Below, piece after piece: positions 18,088 to 27,358 of a stretch of DNA of 64,000 nt. The position numbers were made by a program, and so were the translations under genes. The DNA comes from Nocardiopsis eucommiae (GTDB lineage Bacteria > Actinomycetota > Actinomycetes > Streptosporangiales > Streptosporangiaceae), in assembly GCA_018388625.1 (NCBI GenBank), contig CP074402.1:4712001-4776000 (forward strand). The letters run 5' to 3'. The notes below the pieces were generated by a model. That model did no database searches. It was not told where the DNA came from and was given only the letters and a program-made list of their open reading frames with translations. How positions within the stretch are numbered: the stretch's first letter is position 1; each line of letters begins with the position of its first letter.

Positions 18088-19360
18088 TCCGGGGCCGCGG
18101 CGCCCGGGCCCGCGCGAGCGGCAGGACCGCGACCAGGGCCACGGCCACCACCGCGAAGGCGGGGCCGTACCCCGTGAGCTGGATGAGCAGGCCGAGGCCG
18201 ACCGCCCCGACGCCGGTACCCGCGTCGAAACCGATGTTCCAGGCCGCGCTGGCCCTGCCGTACCCGGCCGGACCCGCGCGGCCCAGCATCACCGTGACGG
18301 TCTCGTTCTGCACCGCGCCGAAGCCCAGGCCGAACAACGCCGACCCGCCGAGCACCAACAGGGCCACGCCCGCGCCCGGCGCCGCGTCGCCGTTGGCCCA
18401 CAGTCCGGCGGTGATCAGGCCCGCTCCCGCCGCCGCCGTCAGGGTTCCGGGCAGCAGCAGGAGGGTGCGCCGGTGGCGGTCGTACAGGATCCCGGCGGTC
18501 CACCTCCCGGCCACGACGCCGAGCGCGTAGGCGGCCAACAGCGCACCGACCAGCCAGGCTGCCCGCTCCAACGGGATCGCCAGGAAGGTGACCACCCCGC
18601 TGGCACCCGAGGACACCACCAGCATGATCACCAGCGGCGCGGCGAGGGCGACCACCAGCGGCAGTCCGCGCGGAGCCCCCGAGGCGTCGGCTGTGCCGCC
18701 TCCGTCGTGTCTGGCCCCGCGCAGCGCCGGCCGGTTGCGGCCGCCGTCCGCGAACCAGATGCCGGAGGCGAGCACCGCCGCCACCACGCCACAGACCCCC
18801 GTGAGCCAGAACGCGGTGTCGAAACCGAGGCTGAGCGCCAGCGCCACCCCTCCAGGCAGGATCACGATCTGCGGCAGGCCGATCGCCAGCCCGTAGTAGC
18901 CGGTGGCGCGTCCGACCTGGTCCCCGGACACCAGGCGGGCGGCGAGCGCCGTCCCGGCCACGGTCACCATCCCGAAGCCGATCCCGCGCACCGCCGAGAT
19001 GGCCACCAGAGGTCCGAGGTCGGTGGTGAGGGCGAACAGCGGCATGGGCAGGCCCATGATGAGGGAACCCACCGGGAAGGTCCACCGGTAGCCGCCCGCG
19101 TGGTCCAGGAGCCATGGCATGGCCAGCTGCGTGAGGACCGTGGTGAGCATGAAGACGGCGGTGGTGCCGCCCGCGCCGAACTCGCCCGCGCCGCCCCGGC
19201 TGGCCCACAGGGGTACGAGCGGCAGGACGGCGGCGAACCCGCAGAGACTGATCCCGGTGGCCATGATCAGGAGGGCGAAGCCGCGCCCCCGGAGTCCGGG
19301 AAGGTCGTCGTGGGGCACCGGGGCACCGCTCCCGGCAGCGGGGGAGCCAGATCGGATCAT
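18074..19360 (-). CDS. MFS transporter, 12-TM drug/metabolite exporter type
   Basis: 428 residues with about twelve membrane segments split by a central cytoplasmic loop (about residues 205-230, Gly/Arg/Asp-rich). The first half contains ISAVRGIGFGMVTVAGTAL, and later LYDRHRRTLLLLPG matches the MFS loop 8-9 basic motif. It resembles sugar-efflux/multidrug MFS proteins; the substrate is unknown. GAAAGGGGG directly precedes ATG 19360. Tail-to-tail overlap with the secreted peptidase gene leaves no room for a separate terminator. Confidence 0.9.
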   Translation of the reverse strand: MIRSGSPAAGSGAPVPHDDLPGLRGRGFALLIMATGISLCGFAAVLPLVPLWASRGGAGEFGAGGTTAVFMLTTVLTQLAMPWLLDHAGGYRWTFPVGSLIMGLPMPLFALTTDLGPLVAISAVRGIGFGMVTVAGTALAARLVSGDQVGRATGYYGLAIGLPQIVILPGGVALALSLGFDTAFWLTGVCGVVAAVLASGIWFADGGRNRPALRGARHDGGGTADASGAPRGLPLVVALAAPLVIMLVVSSGASGVVTFLAIPLERAAWLVGALLAAYALGVVAGRWTAGILYDRHRRTLLLLPGTLTAAAGAGLITAGLWANGDAAPGAGVALLVLGGSALFGLGFGAVQNETVTVMLGRAGPAGYGRASAAWNIGFDAGTGVGAVGLGLLIQLTGYGPAFAVVAVALVAVLPLARARAPRPRISTS

Positions 19361-19408
19361 CCCCCTTTCTAACCGAGCCGTGGCGGCCTGTCGACACGGC
19401 TCGATGCC

Positions 19409-20221
19409 CTATTCCGCCTGCTCCGGCCCGGGCAGCCGCTCCCCCAGCCAGTCGCGCAGGCGGACCACGAGTTCGGGGTCGACCGCCCGCTCCGCGTGCC
19501 CCATCCCTCGGACGATCCACAGGTCCTTGGGCTGGCGCGCCGCGTCGTGGATGGCGGTGGCGTGGGAGACGGGGAAGTAGCTGTCGGAGTCGCCGTGCAC
19601 GACCAGCAGCGGCGCCGGGGAGACCTCACCGGCGACCTCGCGCGGCTCGGCAGGGGTGGGGTTCCAGCGCTGGTCGGTGACGCGGACCTTGCGGAAGCGC
19701 CGCAGGAAGGCGCGGCCGAAGCTGCGGCCCACTCCGAAGGTGAGCAGGCGCATGGAGCGACTGCCCCGGTAGTACCAGCGGCTGGGGCCGCTCACGGACA
19801 CCACGGCACTGATCCCGCCGAAGATGGCGGCGTGCCGGATGGCGACCGCGGCGCCCATGGAGAAGCCCAGGGTGGCGATGTGGGTGTACCCGAGCTCACG
19901 GAGGCGTTCGACGACCGCTTCGAGGTCGTGGATCTCGGCGTTGCCCACAGTGCTGCGCCCACCCGATCCGTGGTGGCCCCGGAAGTCGAAGGTCATCACG
20001 TCACCGACGGGCAGCAGCCCCTGGGCGATGGCGCGCGTGTGCGGGCTCCGGTAGGTACCGGTGAAGCCGTTGGCGAGGACCACCACGGTGGTGCGGGGCA
20101 GGGAGCCGCGCAGCAGCACGGCGTCGATCCCCACTCCGTCCGAGGTGGTCAGCCAGAAACGGTTCTCCCCGGGCTGGGCGATGGAGTGGTCAATGGCGTC
20201 GGACACCACTCCATCGTGCAC
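19409..20221 (-). CDS. Alpha/beta hydrolase
   Basis: About 270 residues with a full alpha/beta-hydrolase core. The oxyanion region is VVVLANGFTGTY, the nucleophile elbow is TLGFSMGAAVAIRHAA (Ser), the acid is in LLVVHGDSDSYFP and the final His in GMGHAERA. The family is broad (esterase, lipase or acyl-transfer), so the substrate is open. The GTG at 20221 lies two bases after the stop of the CPBP protease gene; 20209 and 20206 are alternative GTG starts. Tight spacing indicates one operon with that gene. Confidence 0.82.
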   Translation of the reverse strand: MHDGVVSDAIDHSIAQPGENRFWLTTSDGVGIDAVLLRGSLPRTTVVVLANGFTGTYRSPHTRAIAQGLLPVGDVMTFDFRGHHGSGGRSTVGNAEIHDLEAVVERLRELGYTHIATLGFSMGAAVAIRHAAIFGGISAVVSVSGPSRWYYRGSRSMRLLTFGVGRSFGRAFLRRFRKVRVTDQRWNPTPAEPREVAGEVSPAPLLVVHGDSDSYFPVSHATAIHDAARQPKDLWIVRGMGHAERAVDPELVVRLRDWLGERLPGPEQAE

Positions 20222-20223
20222 GA

Positions 20224-21500
20224 TCAGTCTCGGCGCGGGGAGTGCGGCCCCGGTGTGTCGCCCCCGTACCCCTGGCCCGGATGGGGCCCGGGGTAGGGGC
20301 CACCGGGGTAGCCCCGGGGTGGTGCGGGCCGGTGCGGCTGCGGTGCCGGATATCCCGGCGGCGGACCCTGGGGGTGCTGCCCAGGCTGCGGATTCTGCGG
20401 GTGTTGCCCGGGAGGCGGACCCTGCGGGTACTGCCCAGGCTGCGGACCCTGAGGGTACTGCCCCGGCGGCGGACCCTGGGGGTACTGCCCCGGCGGCGGA
20501 CCCTGCTGGCTCTGCCCGGGAGGAGGACCCTGGGGGTACGGGTCGACCGGCGCGGAACCGTGGGGAGGCGTGCCCCCTGGGCTCCGTCGACGGCCCCGTG
20601 CCCCACGGTTGCCGGCTCCTCCCCGACCGCCTCGAACTCGCCCGTGCGTCCGTACTCGTCGTCGTCCGCGTACCCGTCATCCGCGTACTCGTCGTCGTAG
20701 TAGTCGTCGAGGCGCAGAGCCTCCTCCGCCGCCTCCCGCTCCGAGGCCGGGGGAAAGACCACCGAGCGCAGGTTCAACGCCACGTGCACCAGTACCGGGA
20801 CGACCAGGCTGCCCGTGCCCAGGTACAGCACGGTGAACAGGGTGCCGGAGAAGCCCGCGCTGAGCAGGCCCCACCAGCCCTGGTAGGCGTGAGCCAACGA
20901 GAAGAGCAGGACGGACAGCACCGCGGCGATCCACAGCGGGGCGCCCATGCTGGCGACGAGCGTGATGAACAGACCCCGGTAGAGCAGTTCCCCGAACACA
21001 CCTCCGGTGACCGCCATCCCCGCCGCCAGCGCCCGCTCGCGACCGGTGCGCGGCAGCAGCAGGTACTGCCGACGGCCGGGTTCGGGCAGGGTCATGGGCT
21101 TGGGCGCGCTCCGGCGTCCCCGGTGGCCCTTGCGCCCCTGGGTGGGCAGGCCGTTGACCAGCACCCAGAAGGCGGCCAGCGCGACGGCGCCACCGATCGC
21201 GGCGCCCACGATCGGACCGAAGGCGTCCGGGACGCGCAACCCCAGATCGACCAGGTTCAGTTCGGGTGACAAGAGGAGCACCGCGAGGATCAGCAGGCCC
21301 CACAGCACGTGGATCGCCATCGTGACGGCGTAGAGCAGCCCGAGGGCGCGCTCGTCACCGTTCTCACGGCGTGACAGCCACGCGAACGCGCGCCGTCCGA
21401 GCAGGGGTTCGCCGAACGCGGCGAAGAACAGCAGCAGGACCGTCAGCAGGGTCCCGGCGAGACTGAATTGAGGAAGACTCTCCGACCATGGCACGGGCAC
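20224..21500 (-). CDS. CPBP-family intramembrane protease with Pro/Gln repeat tail (one frame break)
   Basis: About 425 residues. The membrane domain (residues 1-250) has roughly eight helices and the CAAX/CPBP motifs: GELLYRG, FSLAHAYQG and VHVALNL. The usual EExxxR motif reads GExxxR, so the first Glu is replaced. FxxxH and HxxxN are kept. After an acidic, Tyr-rich linker comes a disordered tail of nine-residue units (QGPPPGQYP type), visible only after repair of one break near 20577. The tail ends at the stop 20224-20226. Possible roles are processing of membrane proteins or, if inactive, scaffolding. Confidence 0.82.
20355..20540 (-). repeat. 27-bp tandem repeats encoding nine-residue Pro/Gly/Gln units
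   Basis: About seven units encode variants of QGPPPGQYP (also QGPQPGQYP, QNPQPGQHP, QGPPPGQSQ). They form the C-terminal tail of the CPBP-family protein. Copy number is likely variable between strains, as usual for such in-frame repeats. Confidence 0.75.
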
Positions 21501-21670
21501 AGCCTAGAAGAACGACCCGGGTCATAGGGACACGGAAGCGCCCATCCCGGATGGGACCGGCATACCCCTTGTGGTCGGAGCCGTGAAGAGCGACCGTGGG
21601 TAGTGTCGCAGGTCACATGGCGGTGGCCCGGTCCGGCCGTCGCCCGACCCCGAGGTGGGGGTGGACGAGG

Positions 21671-23764
21671 ATGGTGGATCGAGCCGTGCCCCGGGCCGAC
21701 GGGCCCCGGGACATCCGCAACGTCGCGCTGGTGGGGCCCACCGGCGCCGGCAAGACGAGCCTGGTCGAGGCGCTGCTCCTCGCCGCCGGGGAGATCAGGC
21801 GCCCCGGCAGCGTGGAGGAGGGGACGACCGTCAGCGACCACGACGAGGTCGAGGTCCGCCAGAGGAGGTCGGTGCACCTGACCGTCAACCCGATCATGGT
21901 GGGCGACGTCAAGGTCAACCTGTTGGACACCCCCGGCTACGCCGACTTCGTCGGGGCGATGCGCGCCGGACTGCGCGGCGCCGACGCCGCCCTCTTCGTG
22001 ATCTCGGCCCTGGACGGCGTGGACGGACGCACCCGCATGCTGTGGGAGGAGTGCGCGGCCGTGGGGATGCCGCGAGCCGTGGCCGTCACCAGGATCGACC
22101 ATCCGCGCGCCGACTTCGACGCCGTCGTCGCGCGCTGCCAGGAGGCCTTCGGCCCAGGAGTGCACCCCGCGTACGTGCCCGCCACGCGGGGTTCGGGGGA
22201 CCACCGCACCCTGGTGGGGCTCTGGGGGCTGGTCTCGGAGCGCTACCACGACTACTCGGGCGGGGAGGGTCCGGTCTCCGCCCCCGACTGGCTGCGCGAA
22301 CAGGCGGGCCCGCTGCGGGAGACGCTCATCGAGGAGGTCATCACCGAGAGCGAGGACGAGTCCCTGATGGAGCGCTACATGGAGGGCGGCGAGCTCGATC
22401 CGGACCTGCTCATCAACGACCTCAAGGAAGCCGTGGCGGCGGGCGGCTTCCATCCCGTGCTGGCGCTCAGCACCACCCACGGCGTGGGGGTCTCCGAGCT
22501 CCTGCGCGAGCTCCCGCTCTCCTGCCCGGACCCGACCCGGCGGCCGTTCCCGCCGGTGACCCGCCCCGACGGCCGACCGGTGGAGGGGTTGACCTGTGAC
22601 CCGGACGGACCGCTGGTCGCGCAGGTGCTGAGCACGTCCACCGACCCGTACGTGGGCCGGGTCAGCCTGGTCCGGGTGTTCTCCGGGACGCTGCGGCCCG
22701 ACACCGACGTGCACCTGCACGGGAACGACGAACGCACGGGGGCCCTCTCCGTCCCGCTGGGCTCCGGGGTCCGTCCGGTGGGCGAGGTGATCGCCGGAGA
22801 CCTGTGTCTGGTGGCGAAGCTTCCCGAGGCCCGGACCGGCGACACGCTCTCCGCGCCCGAGCGGCCGCTCCGGGTGTCGCCGTGGCGCTTCCCGGACCCC
22901 ACGCTGCCGGTGGCGATCCGCGCCGCCTCCGCAGGTGACGAGGACAAGCTGTCCCAGGCGGTGGCCCGGCTCCTGGCCGAGGACCCGTCCCTTCGGCTGC
23001 GGGTGAACGAGGAGACGCACCAGATGGTCCTGTGGAGCCTGGGCGAGGCCCACCTGGACGCCTCCCTGGACCGGCTCGAACACCGCTACGGGGTGCGTGT
23101 GGAGACCGAGGACGTGCTGGTCCCGCTGCGGGAGACCTTCACCGTCCCCTGCCAGGGCGAGGGCCGCAACGTCAAGCAGAGCGGCGGGCACGGCGAGTAC
23201 GGGGTGTGCCGGATCCGGGTCGAGCCGCTGGAGTCCGGAGCCGGTCTGGAGTTCGTGGACCGGATCACGGGCGGCGTGGTCCCCCGCCAGTACGTGTCCT
23301 CGGTGGAGAAGGGCGTCCGCGCCCAGATGGCCGAGGGCGTGGCCGACGGGCACCCTCTGGTGGACCTGCGCGTCACCCTGTACGACGGCAGGGCGCACTC
23401 GGTGGACTCCTCCGACATGGCCTTCCAGAAGGCCGGGAGGCTCGCCCTGAGGGACGCGGCCGCCTCCTCGGAGCTGTCGGTCCTGGAGCCGGTGGACACG
23501 GTGACGGTCGAGGTCGACGACGCCCACCTGGGCGCGGTCCTGAGCGACCTCGCGGCCCGGCGCGGACGCGTGGTGGGCACCGAGACCGCCCCCGGCGGCC
23601 AGGTGGTGGTCCGGGCGGAGGTCCCCGAGCTGGAGATCCTGCGCTACGCCGTGGAGCTGCGTTCGGTCGCGCACGGCACCGGGGTGTTCACCCTGGACTA
23701 CCTGCGCCACGAGCCCCTGCCCGCCCAGGTCAGCCACCGTCTGGCCGCCTCCGGCCACCAGTAG
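21671..23764 (+). CDS. Elongation factor G-like protein EF-G2
   Basis: Translational GTPase of about 697 residues. The G domain has Walker A GPTGAGKTS, switch II DTPGYADF and a G4 position reading TRID rather than NKxD. Domains II-V follow in EF-G order, including SLGEAHLDASLDRLEHRYG in domain III and GGHGEYGVCRIRVEPL at the start of domain IV. This matches the second EF-G (FusA2-like) of actinobacteria rather than housekeeping EF-G or TetM. The function of EF-G2 is unsettled. ATG 21671 is chosen after GACGAGG; upstream in-frame starts exist at 21596 and 21617. No str operon genes adjoin. Confidence 0.88.
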   Translation: MVDRAVPRADGPRDIRNVALVGPTGAGKTSLVEALLLAAGEIRRPGSVEEGTTVSDHDEVEVRQRRSVHLTVNPIMVGDVKVNLLDTPGYADFVGAMRAGLRGADAALFVISALDGVDGRTRMLWEECAAVGMPRAVAVTRIDHPRADFDAVVARCQEAFGPGVHPAYVPATRGSGDHRTLVGLWGLVSERYHDYSGGEGPVSAPDWLREQAGPLRETLIEEVITESEDESLMERYMEGGELDPDLLINDLKEAVAAGGFHPVLALSTTHGVGVSELLRELPLSCPDPTRRPFPPVTRPDGRPVEGLTCDPDGPLVAQVLSTSTDPYVGRVSLVRVFSGTLRPDTDVHLHGNDERTGALSVPLGSGVRPVGEVIAGDLCLVAKLPEARTGDTLSAPERPLRVSPWRFPDPTLPVAIRAASAGDEDKLSQAVARLLAEDPSLRLRVNEETHQMVLWSLGEAHLDASLDRLEHRYGVRVETEDVLVPLRETFTVPCQGEGRNVKQSGGHGEYGVCRIRVEPLESGAGLEFVDRITGGVVPRQYVSSVEKGVRAQMAEGVADGHPLVDLRVTLYDGRAHSVDSSDMAFQKAGRLALRDAAASSELSVLEPVDTVTVEVDDAHLGAVLSDLAARRGRVVGTETAPGGQVVVRAEVPELEILRYAVELRSVAHGTGVFTLDYLRHEPLPAQVSHRLAASGHQ

Positions 23765-23888
23765 GCCACGCCACCGCCAACCAACCCGAAGCCCGACGTG
23801 CTTCCGCCGCAGGGGTGCCCCCGTTCGAGGCGCCGCAGACCAGGGCAGCCGTGCCGCACACCCTCGCCACAGCCATGAGCCCCACCCT

Positions 23889-23965
23889 CACACCTCCACC
23901 ACAGGCACGAGTCCCGCCCACACACCTCCACCACAGGCACGAGTCCCGCCCACACACCTCCACCA
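23889..23965. repeat. 32-bp tandem repeat leading into dispersed element copy 1
   Basis: The unit, which includes ACAGGCACGAGTCCCGCCCA and CACCTCCACC, has two full copies (23901-23932 and 23933-23964) and a partial one before them. The motif CACACCTCCACCACA also precedes the other two copies of the dispersed element (36163 and 36379). Confidence 0.7.
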
Positions 23966-24134
23966 CAGGGGGTGCTCGTTCGGGCGCCGCCAGGGTTCTG
24001 CAAGACGAGTCAAGCCGCCAGCGAGGAACGAGCCAGGCGTAGACGAGGATGAAGAATCCCTGGCTTTCAGGGCGCCCGAACACGGGCCGAAGCGAAGCGG
24101 AGGCCCCAAGCAAACACGTCTGAACCCCAACCAC
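23953..24134 (+). repeat. Dispersed intergenic element, copy 1
   Basis: Arms GTTCGGGCGCC (23978) and GGGCGCCCGAAC (24070-24081) are inverted and enclose a core beginning CAGGGTTCTGCAAGACGAGT. The core is essentially identical in copies 2 and 3. A second conserved block after the right arm contains GGGCC and GGCCC in hairpin arrangement. A short stretch just before the right arm varies between copies. Related but degraded sequence covers 23790-23890. Open frames through it are arginine/proline-rich and appear non-coding. Confidence 0.75.
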
Positions 24135-24218
24135 GGGCACGAGTCCTGACCTCGCACCCTGCCCCCTGCTACGCCTCCCCTGCACCCCTCCCCTCCCCCT
24201 GCCCCTGCCCCTCCTCCC
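24135..24218. other. C/T-rich low-complexity tract
   Basis: A nearly pure pyrimidine run on the plus strand (CCCCT-type repeats) lies between the dispersed element and the end of the M48 peptidase gene. No gene is seen. Confidence 0.6.
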
Positions 24219-25021
24219 CTACAGCACTCTCCCCGGCGTGGATCGGTCGGCCAGGGCGGCGAAACGGAACGTGTTCACCGGGTGGCTGGACAGGAGGTTG
24301 ACCAGCATCACGAAGAAGCCCGTGTCGGTGTGGGCGCGCGCGGCGATGTCGTCGAAGTCCACGGCCGGGTACAGGTACTTGCCCGCCGCCAGCACGCGGA
24401 TGCCCTGCACGCCCTCGGGACAGAACTCGTAGGCGTGGTTGTCGGCCGTGTACTCCTGGGCACGGCCCAGGGTGCTGCCCACGCCGGGGATGACCTGGGC
24501 GATCGAGACCGCGAACTGGCGCCAGAACGAGGTGTGTCCGGCGGCGATGTGGCCCACCTCGTGGCCGATGACGAACCGCAGCGCGTCGGGGTCGCCCAGT
24601 CGGCCGCCCACCTCGAACAGGTCGCTGTGGACGGCCACGTACCGGCGGAAACCGTGCCCGGAGGCGAACGCGTTGATGGTGCCGTTGCCCAGCACGATGT
24701 ACGCCTCGGGTACCTGGCTCATGCCGAAGGACCGGGCGGCGTCCGCGACCATCCGGTACGCGTCCGGGAACTGCGCCTCGGTGATGCGCACGCCGTTGAC
24801 CCGCTGCCGCGCGTAGAGCTGCCCCCGGACGAAGAAGACCAGCAGGGGGATGCTCAGGAGCAGCAGTGGTTCGTTGGGGTCACCGGAGAGCGCGCGGCTG
24901 ACGGCTCCCCCGACGGCGAGCAGGGTGACGGCGACGCAGCCCACCAGGAGGGGGTCTCCCGGTGGTGGCGCAGGGAGCGGCGGACGCGGGGGTCACCCCA
25001 TCGCCAGCGGATGGCCCCCAC
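24219..25021 (-). CDS. M48-family zinc metallopeptidase (one frame break)
   Basis: About 267 residues. Two membrane helices near the N-terminus precede the catalytic domain. The zinc motif is FVIGHEVGHIAAGH (HExxH), the third ligand lies in AQEYTADNHAY, and the pattern is of HtpX/Ste24-like peptidases with the active site at the membrane. One break near 24957 joins the first 22 residues (RWGDPRVRRSLRHHRE) to the rest. GTG 25021 starts six bases after the M20 peptidase stop, implying coupling. It probably degrades membrane or envelope proteins. Confidence 0.85.
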
Positions 25022-25027
25022 GTGCGG

Positions 25028-26895
25028 TCAGAGCCGGTACTGGGCGTCGGGGAGGTCGTCGTCCGAGCCGGGGGGCGGAGGCGCGGAGTGGGCGCTGCCC
25101 ATCGGCGGCGGTCCCTCGAAGGCGGGACCGGCGGGCGGTCCCGACGGCGGCGGCGCGGGGGCCCCGTCCTCGTCCATGATCGCGGCCATGTCGGCGGACA
25201 GGGTCGACTCCTCGGCTTTCTCGCTGTGCCATTCGTCGCGGAGTTCCTGGTCCTGGCGGCCCATCATCGACTGCATGTCGGTGTCGTGGGTGGCCTTGCC
25301 GGGTTCCTCCGGCCAGGCGGAGGAGGCGGCCAGGAAGGCGCTGTCGTAGGCGTCGTTGGCCTCGTCCGAGAAGCTGGGCTCCGCCGGGCGTGGTCCGGTC
25401 AGCGGGTCGGAGGGGTCGTGGACCGGAGCGGGCGCCTCGGTACGGGACTGGGCCTCCCCGGGTGACCGCCGGGGTCGGTGTTGCCTCGGGCGTCCGCCGC
25501 CTCGGCGGGCGCCGGACCCGGGAAGGCCGAGCCCATGGGGGCGGCCCCGGGCGGCGGTGCCATGGCGGCCGGGTTGGGGTTGTCGCTGCCCACGTAGGAC
25601 AGGGCGGCGATGGTGAGCGCGGCGAGCCCGGCCCGCAGGGTGGGTTCGCGGTCGGGTGAGAAGTACGGCGAGTGGTTGCTCGGGACGTTGCCCATCTTCT
25701 CGTAGGGCGTGTCGCCGGGGGCGTTGTCCCACACGTCGTGCGGTGTGGCCCCGACGAACCAGAACACGTAGGGGATGGGCTGCGGGTCCTCGGGCAGGCC
25801 GAAGCGGCAGAAGTCCTCGGTCGCCGGGGAGGGGTCGGGCAGGTGGATCACGTAGTCGCCGCCGAAGTAGGCGTGGTGGGCGGCGGCGACGTCGGCGGTG
25901 CTGGCCGGGTCGTTGTGGGTGACCCCGCTGCTCTGGAAGCGCTCGACCTCGGGCTCGCGGCTGGCCCCCGAGGCGGCCGCCTCGGCGCGCACGACGCGTT
26001 CGATGGCCCGTTCCAGCTGGTCCGAGACGTTCTCGTTGAGCGCCCGGGTGCTGATCTCCAGGTAGGCCTCGTCGGGGATGATGTTGGCCTTGGTGCCCGC
26101 CTGGATCCTGCCGACGGTGAGCACCGCCATCTCGCTGGGGCTGATCTCGCGGGAGACCACGCCCTGGAGACGGGTGACGATGTTGGCGGCGATGAGGACC
26201 GGGTCCACGGTGGTGTGCGGCTGGGAGGCGTGGCCGCCCTCACCGAAGACCCGCACCCGGTAGGCGCTGGCCGCGCCGAGGATGATCCCGGCCCGGTGGG
26301 AGATGAGCCCGGCGGGCTGCGGCCCCAGGTGCTGGCCGAGGATGACGTCCGGGCGGCCGAAGCGGTCGAAGAGTCCGTCGTCGATCATCCCCTGGGCGCC
26401 GTCGAGGGTCTCCTCGCCCGGCTGCGCCACGATCATGATGGTCCCGGCCCACTCCTCGCGGGTCTCGGAGAGCAGGTCGGCGACGCCGATCAGGCAGGCG
26501 GTGTGCGCGTCGTGGCCACAGGCGTGCATGACGGGGACCTCGACGCCGTCGGGGCCGTGGGCCTTGGCCGTGCTCGCGTAGGGCAGACCGGTCTTCTCCT
26601 CCAAAGGGAGGGCGTCCATGTCCGCGCGGAGCATCACCGTGGGGCCGGGCCCGTTGCGGAGGATGCCGACCACACCGGTGCCGCCGACGCCCCGGTGGAC
26701 CTCGTAGCCGGTGCGGTTCAGCCATTCCGCGACGACGCTGGCGGTGCGCTGTTCGGAGTGGGAGAGCTCCGGGTTCTTGTGCAGGTCGACGTAGACGCCC
26801 TCCACGAGCGGGAAGAGCTCGTCGAGGAGTCGCATGACCACGCTTCCGTGCTGGGCTGCACGGTTGGGGTCCACCGCGTGCGGCACGGTTTCCAC
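25028..26895 (-). CDS. M20-family amidohydrolase with disordered C-terminal extension (one frame break)
   Basis: Metal-dependent amidohydrolase of the HippO/aminoacylase type. Key motifs are VMLRADMDALP, VMHACGHDAHTACLIG (metal ligands and activating Asp) and VAQPGEETLDGAQGMI (catalytic Glu-Glu), in about 430 residues. A further 190 residues, readable after one break near 25465, are Pro/Ala/Asp-rich and contain MQSMMGRQDQELRDEWHSEK; this extension is not part of the family. Starts at GTG 26895 after AAGG. Substrates of this family are N-acyl amino acids or peptides. It is the first gene of a two-gene unit with the M48 peptidase. Confidence 0.88.
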
Positions 26896-27358
26896 CGCCT
26901 TCTTCGTTCTCGTCTGGCGGGCTATGACAGGTTGACAGGGGGTTCCGCCGCCTGGGGGCAGCCTATCGGCGTGTCCGTCGCCCGTTCACATCGACACGTT
27001 GGTGCCGCCGTGCGCCTTGGCGCCCCGTGGTGGTGCCCATGGGTTAGGGTCTGCACACGGTAAGCCATCCCACACCCGTGTCCACGGGCGGGCGTGCCCT
27101 CGTGGATCCCCGTTCCTCGGATCCCGGTACGCCCCTGGGGACTTTGCCTGATTTGTGCGAACTACTGGCATACCGCAGTATGTCTCAGTAGGGTAACGGA
27201 ACTACGTTCGCGCAAACGGATTCGCCGGTGCCCCCTCGCGCGCCACGCGGCACCACACCATCGGCCCCTGGCCCCCGACCGACGGTCGACCACATCCCGC
27301 GCTGAGGGTCGCGGGACCGACGTACAAGCCCCAGAAATCAGTGATCTCGGAGTCCCTA
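26896..27358. other. 463-base divergent intergenic region
   Basis: Separates the M20 operon from the acyltransferase gene. The middle is AT-richer, and it holds one notable inverted repeat (27162-27191, separate entry). Otherwise no gene or known RNA is seen. Confidence 0.6.
27162..27191. promoter_or_regulatory. Interrupted inverted repeat, candidate operator
   Basis: CTACTG-g-CATAC pairs with GTATG-tct-CAGTAG around CGCA: eleven paired bases on each side with unequal bulges. It sits in the divergent M20/acyltransferase region, about 170 bases before the acyltransferase start. A regulator site or RNA hairpin are both possible. Confidence 0.45.

Noticed and set aside
23700..24185. Minus-strand open frames through the dispersed element (Gly/Trp/Cys-rich)
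   Set aside because: They arise from the repeat and pyrimidine-rich sequence, differ between copies, and have no domain or start signal.
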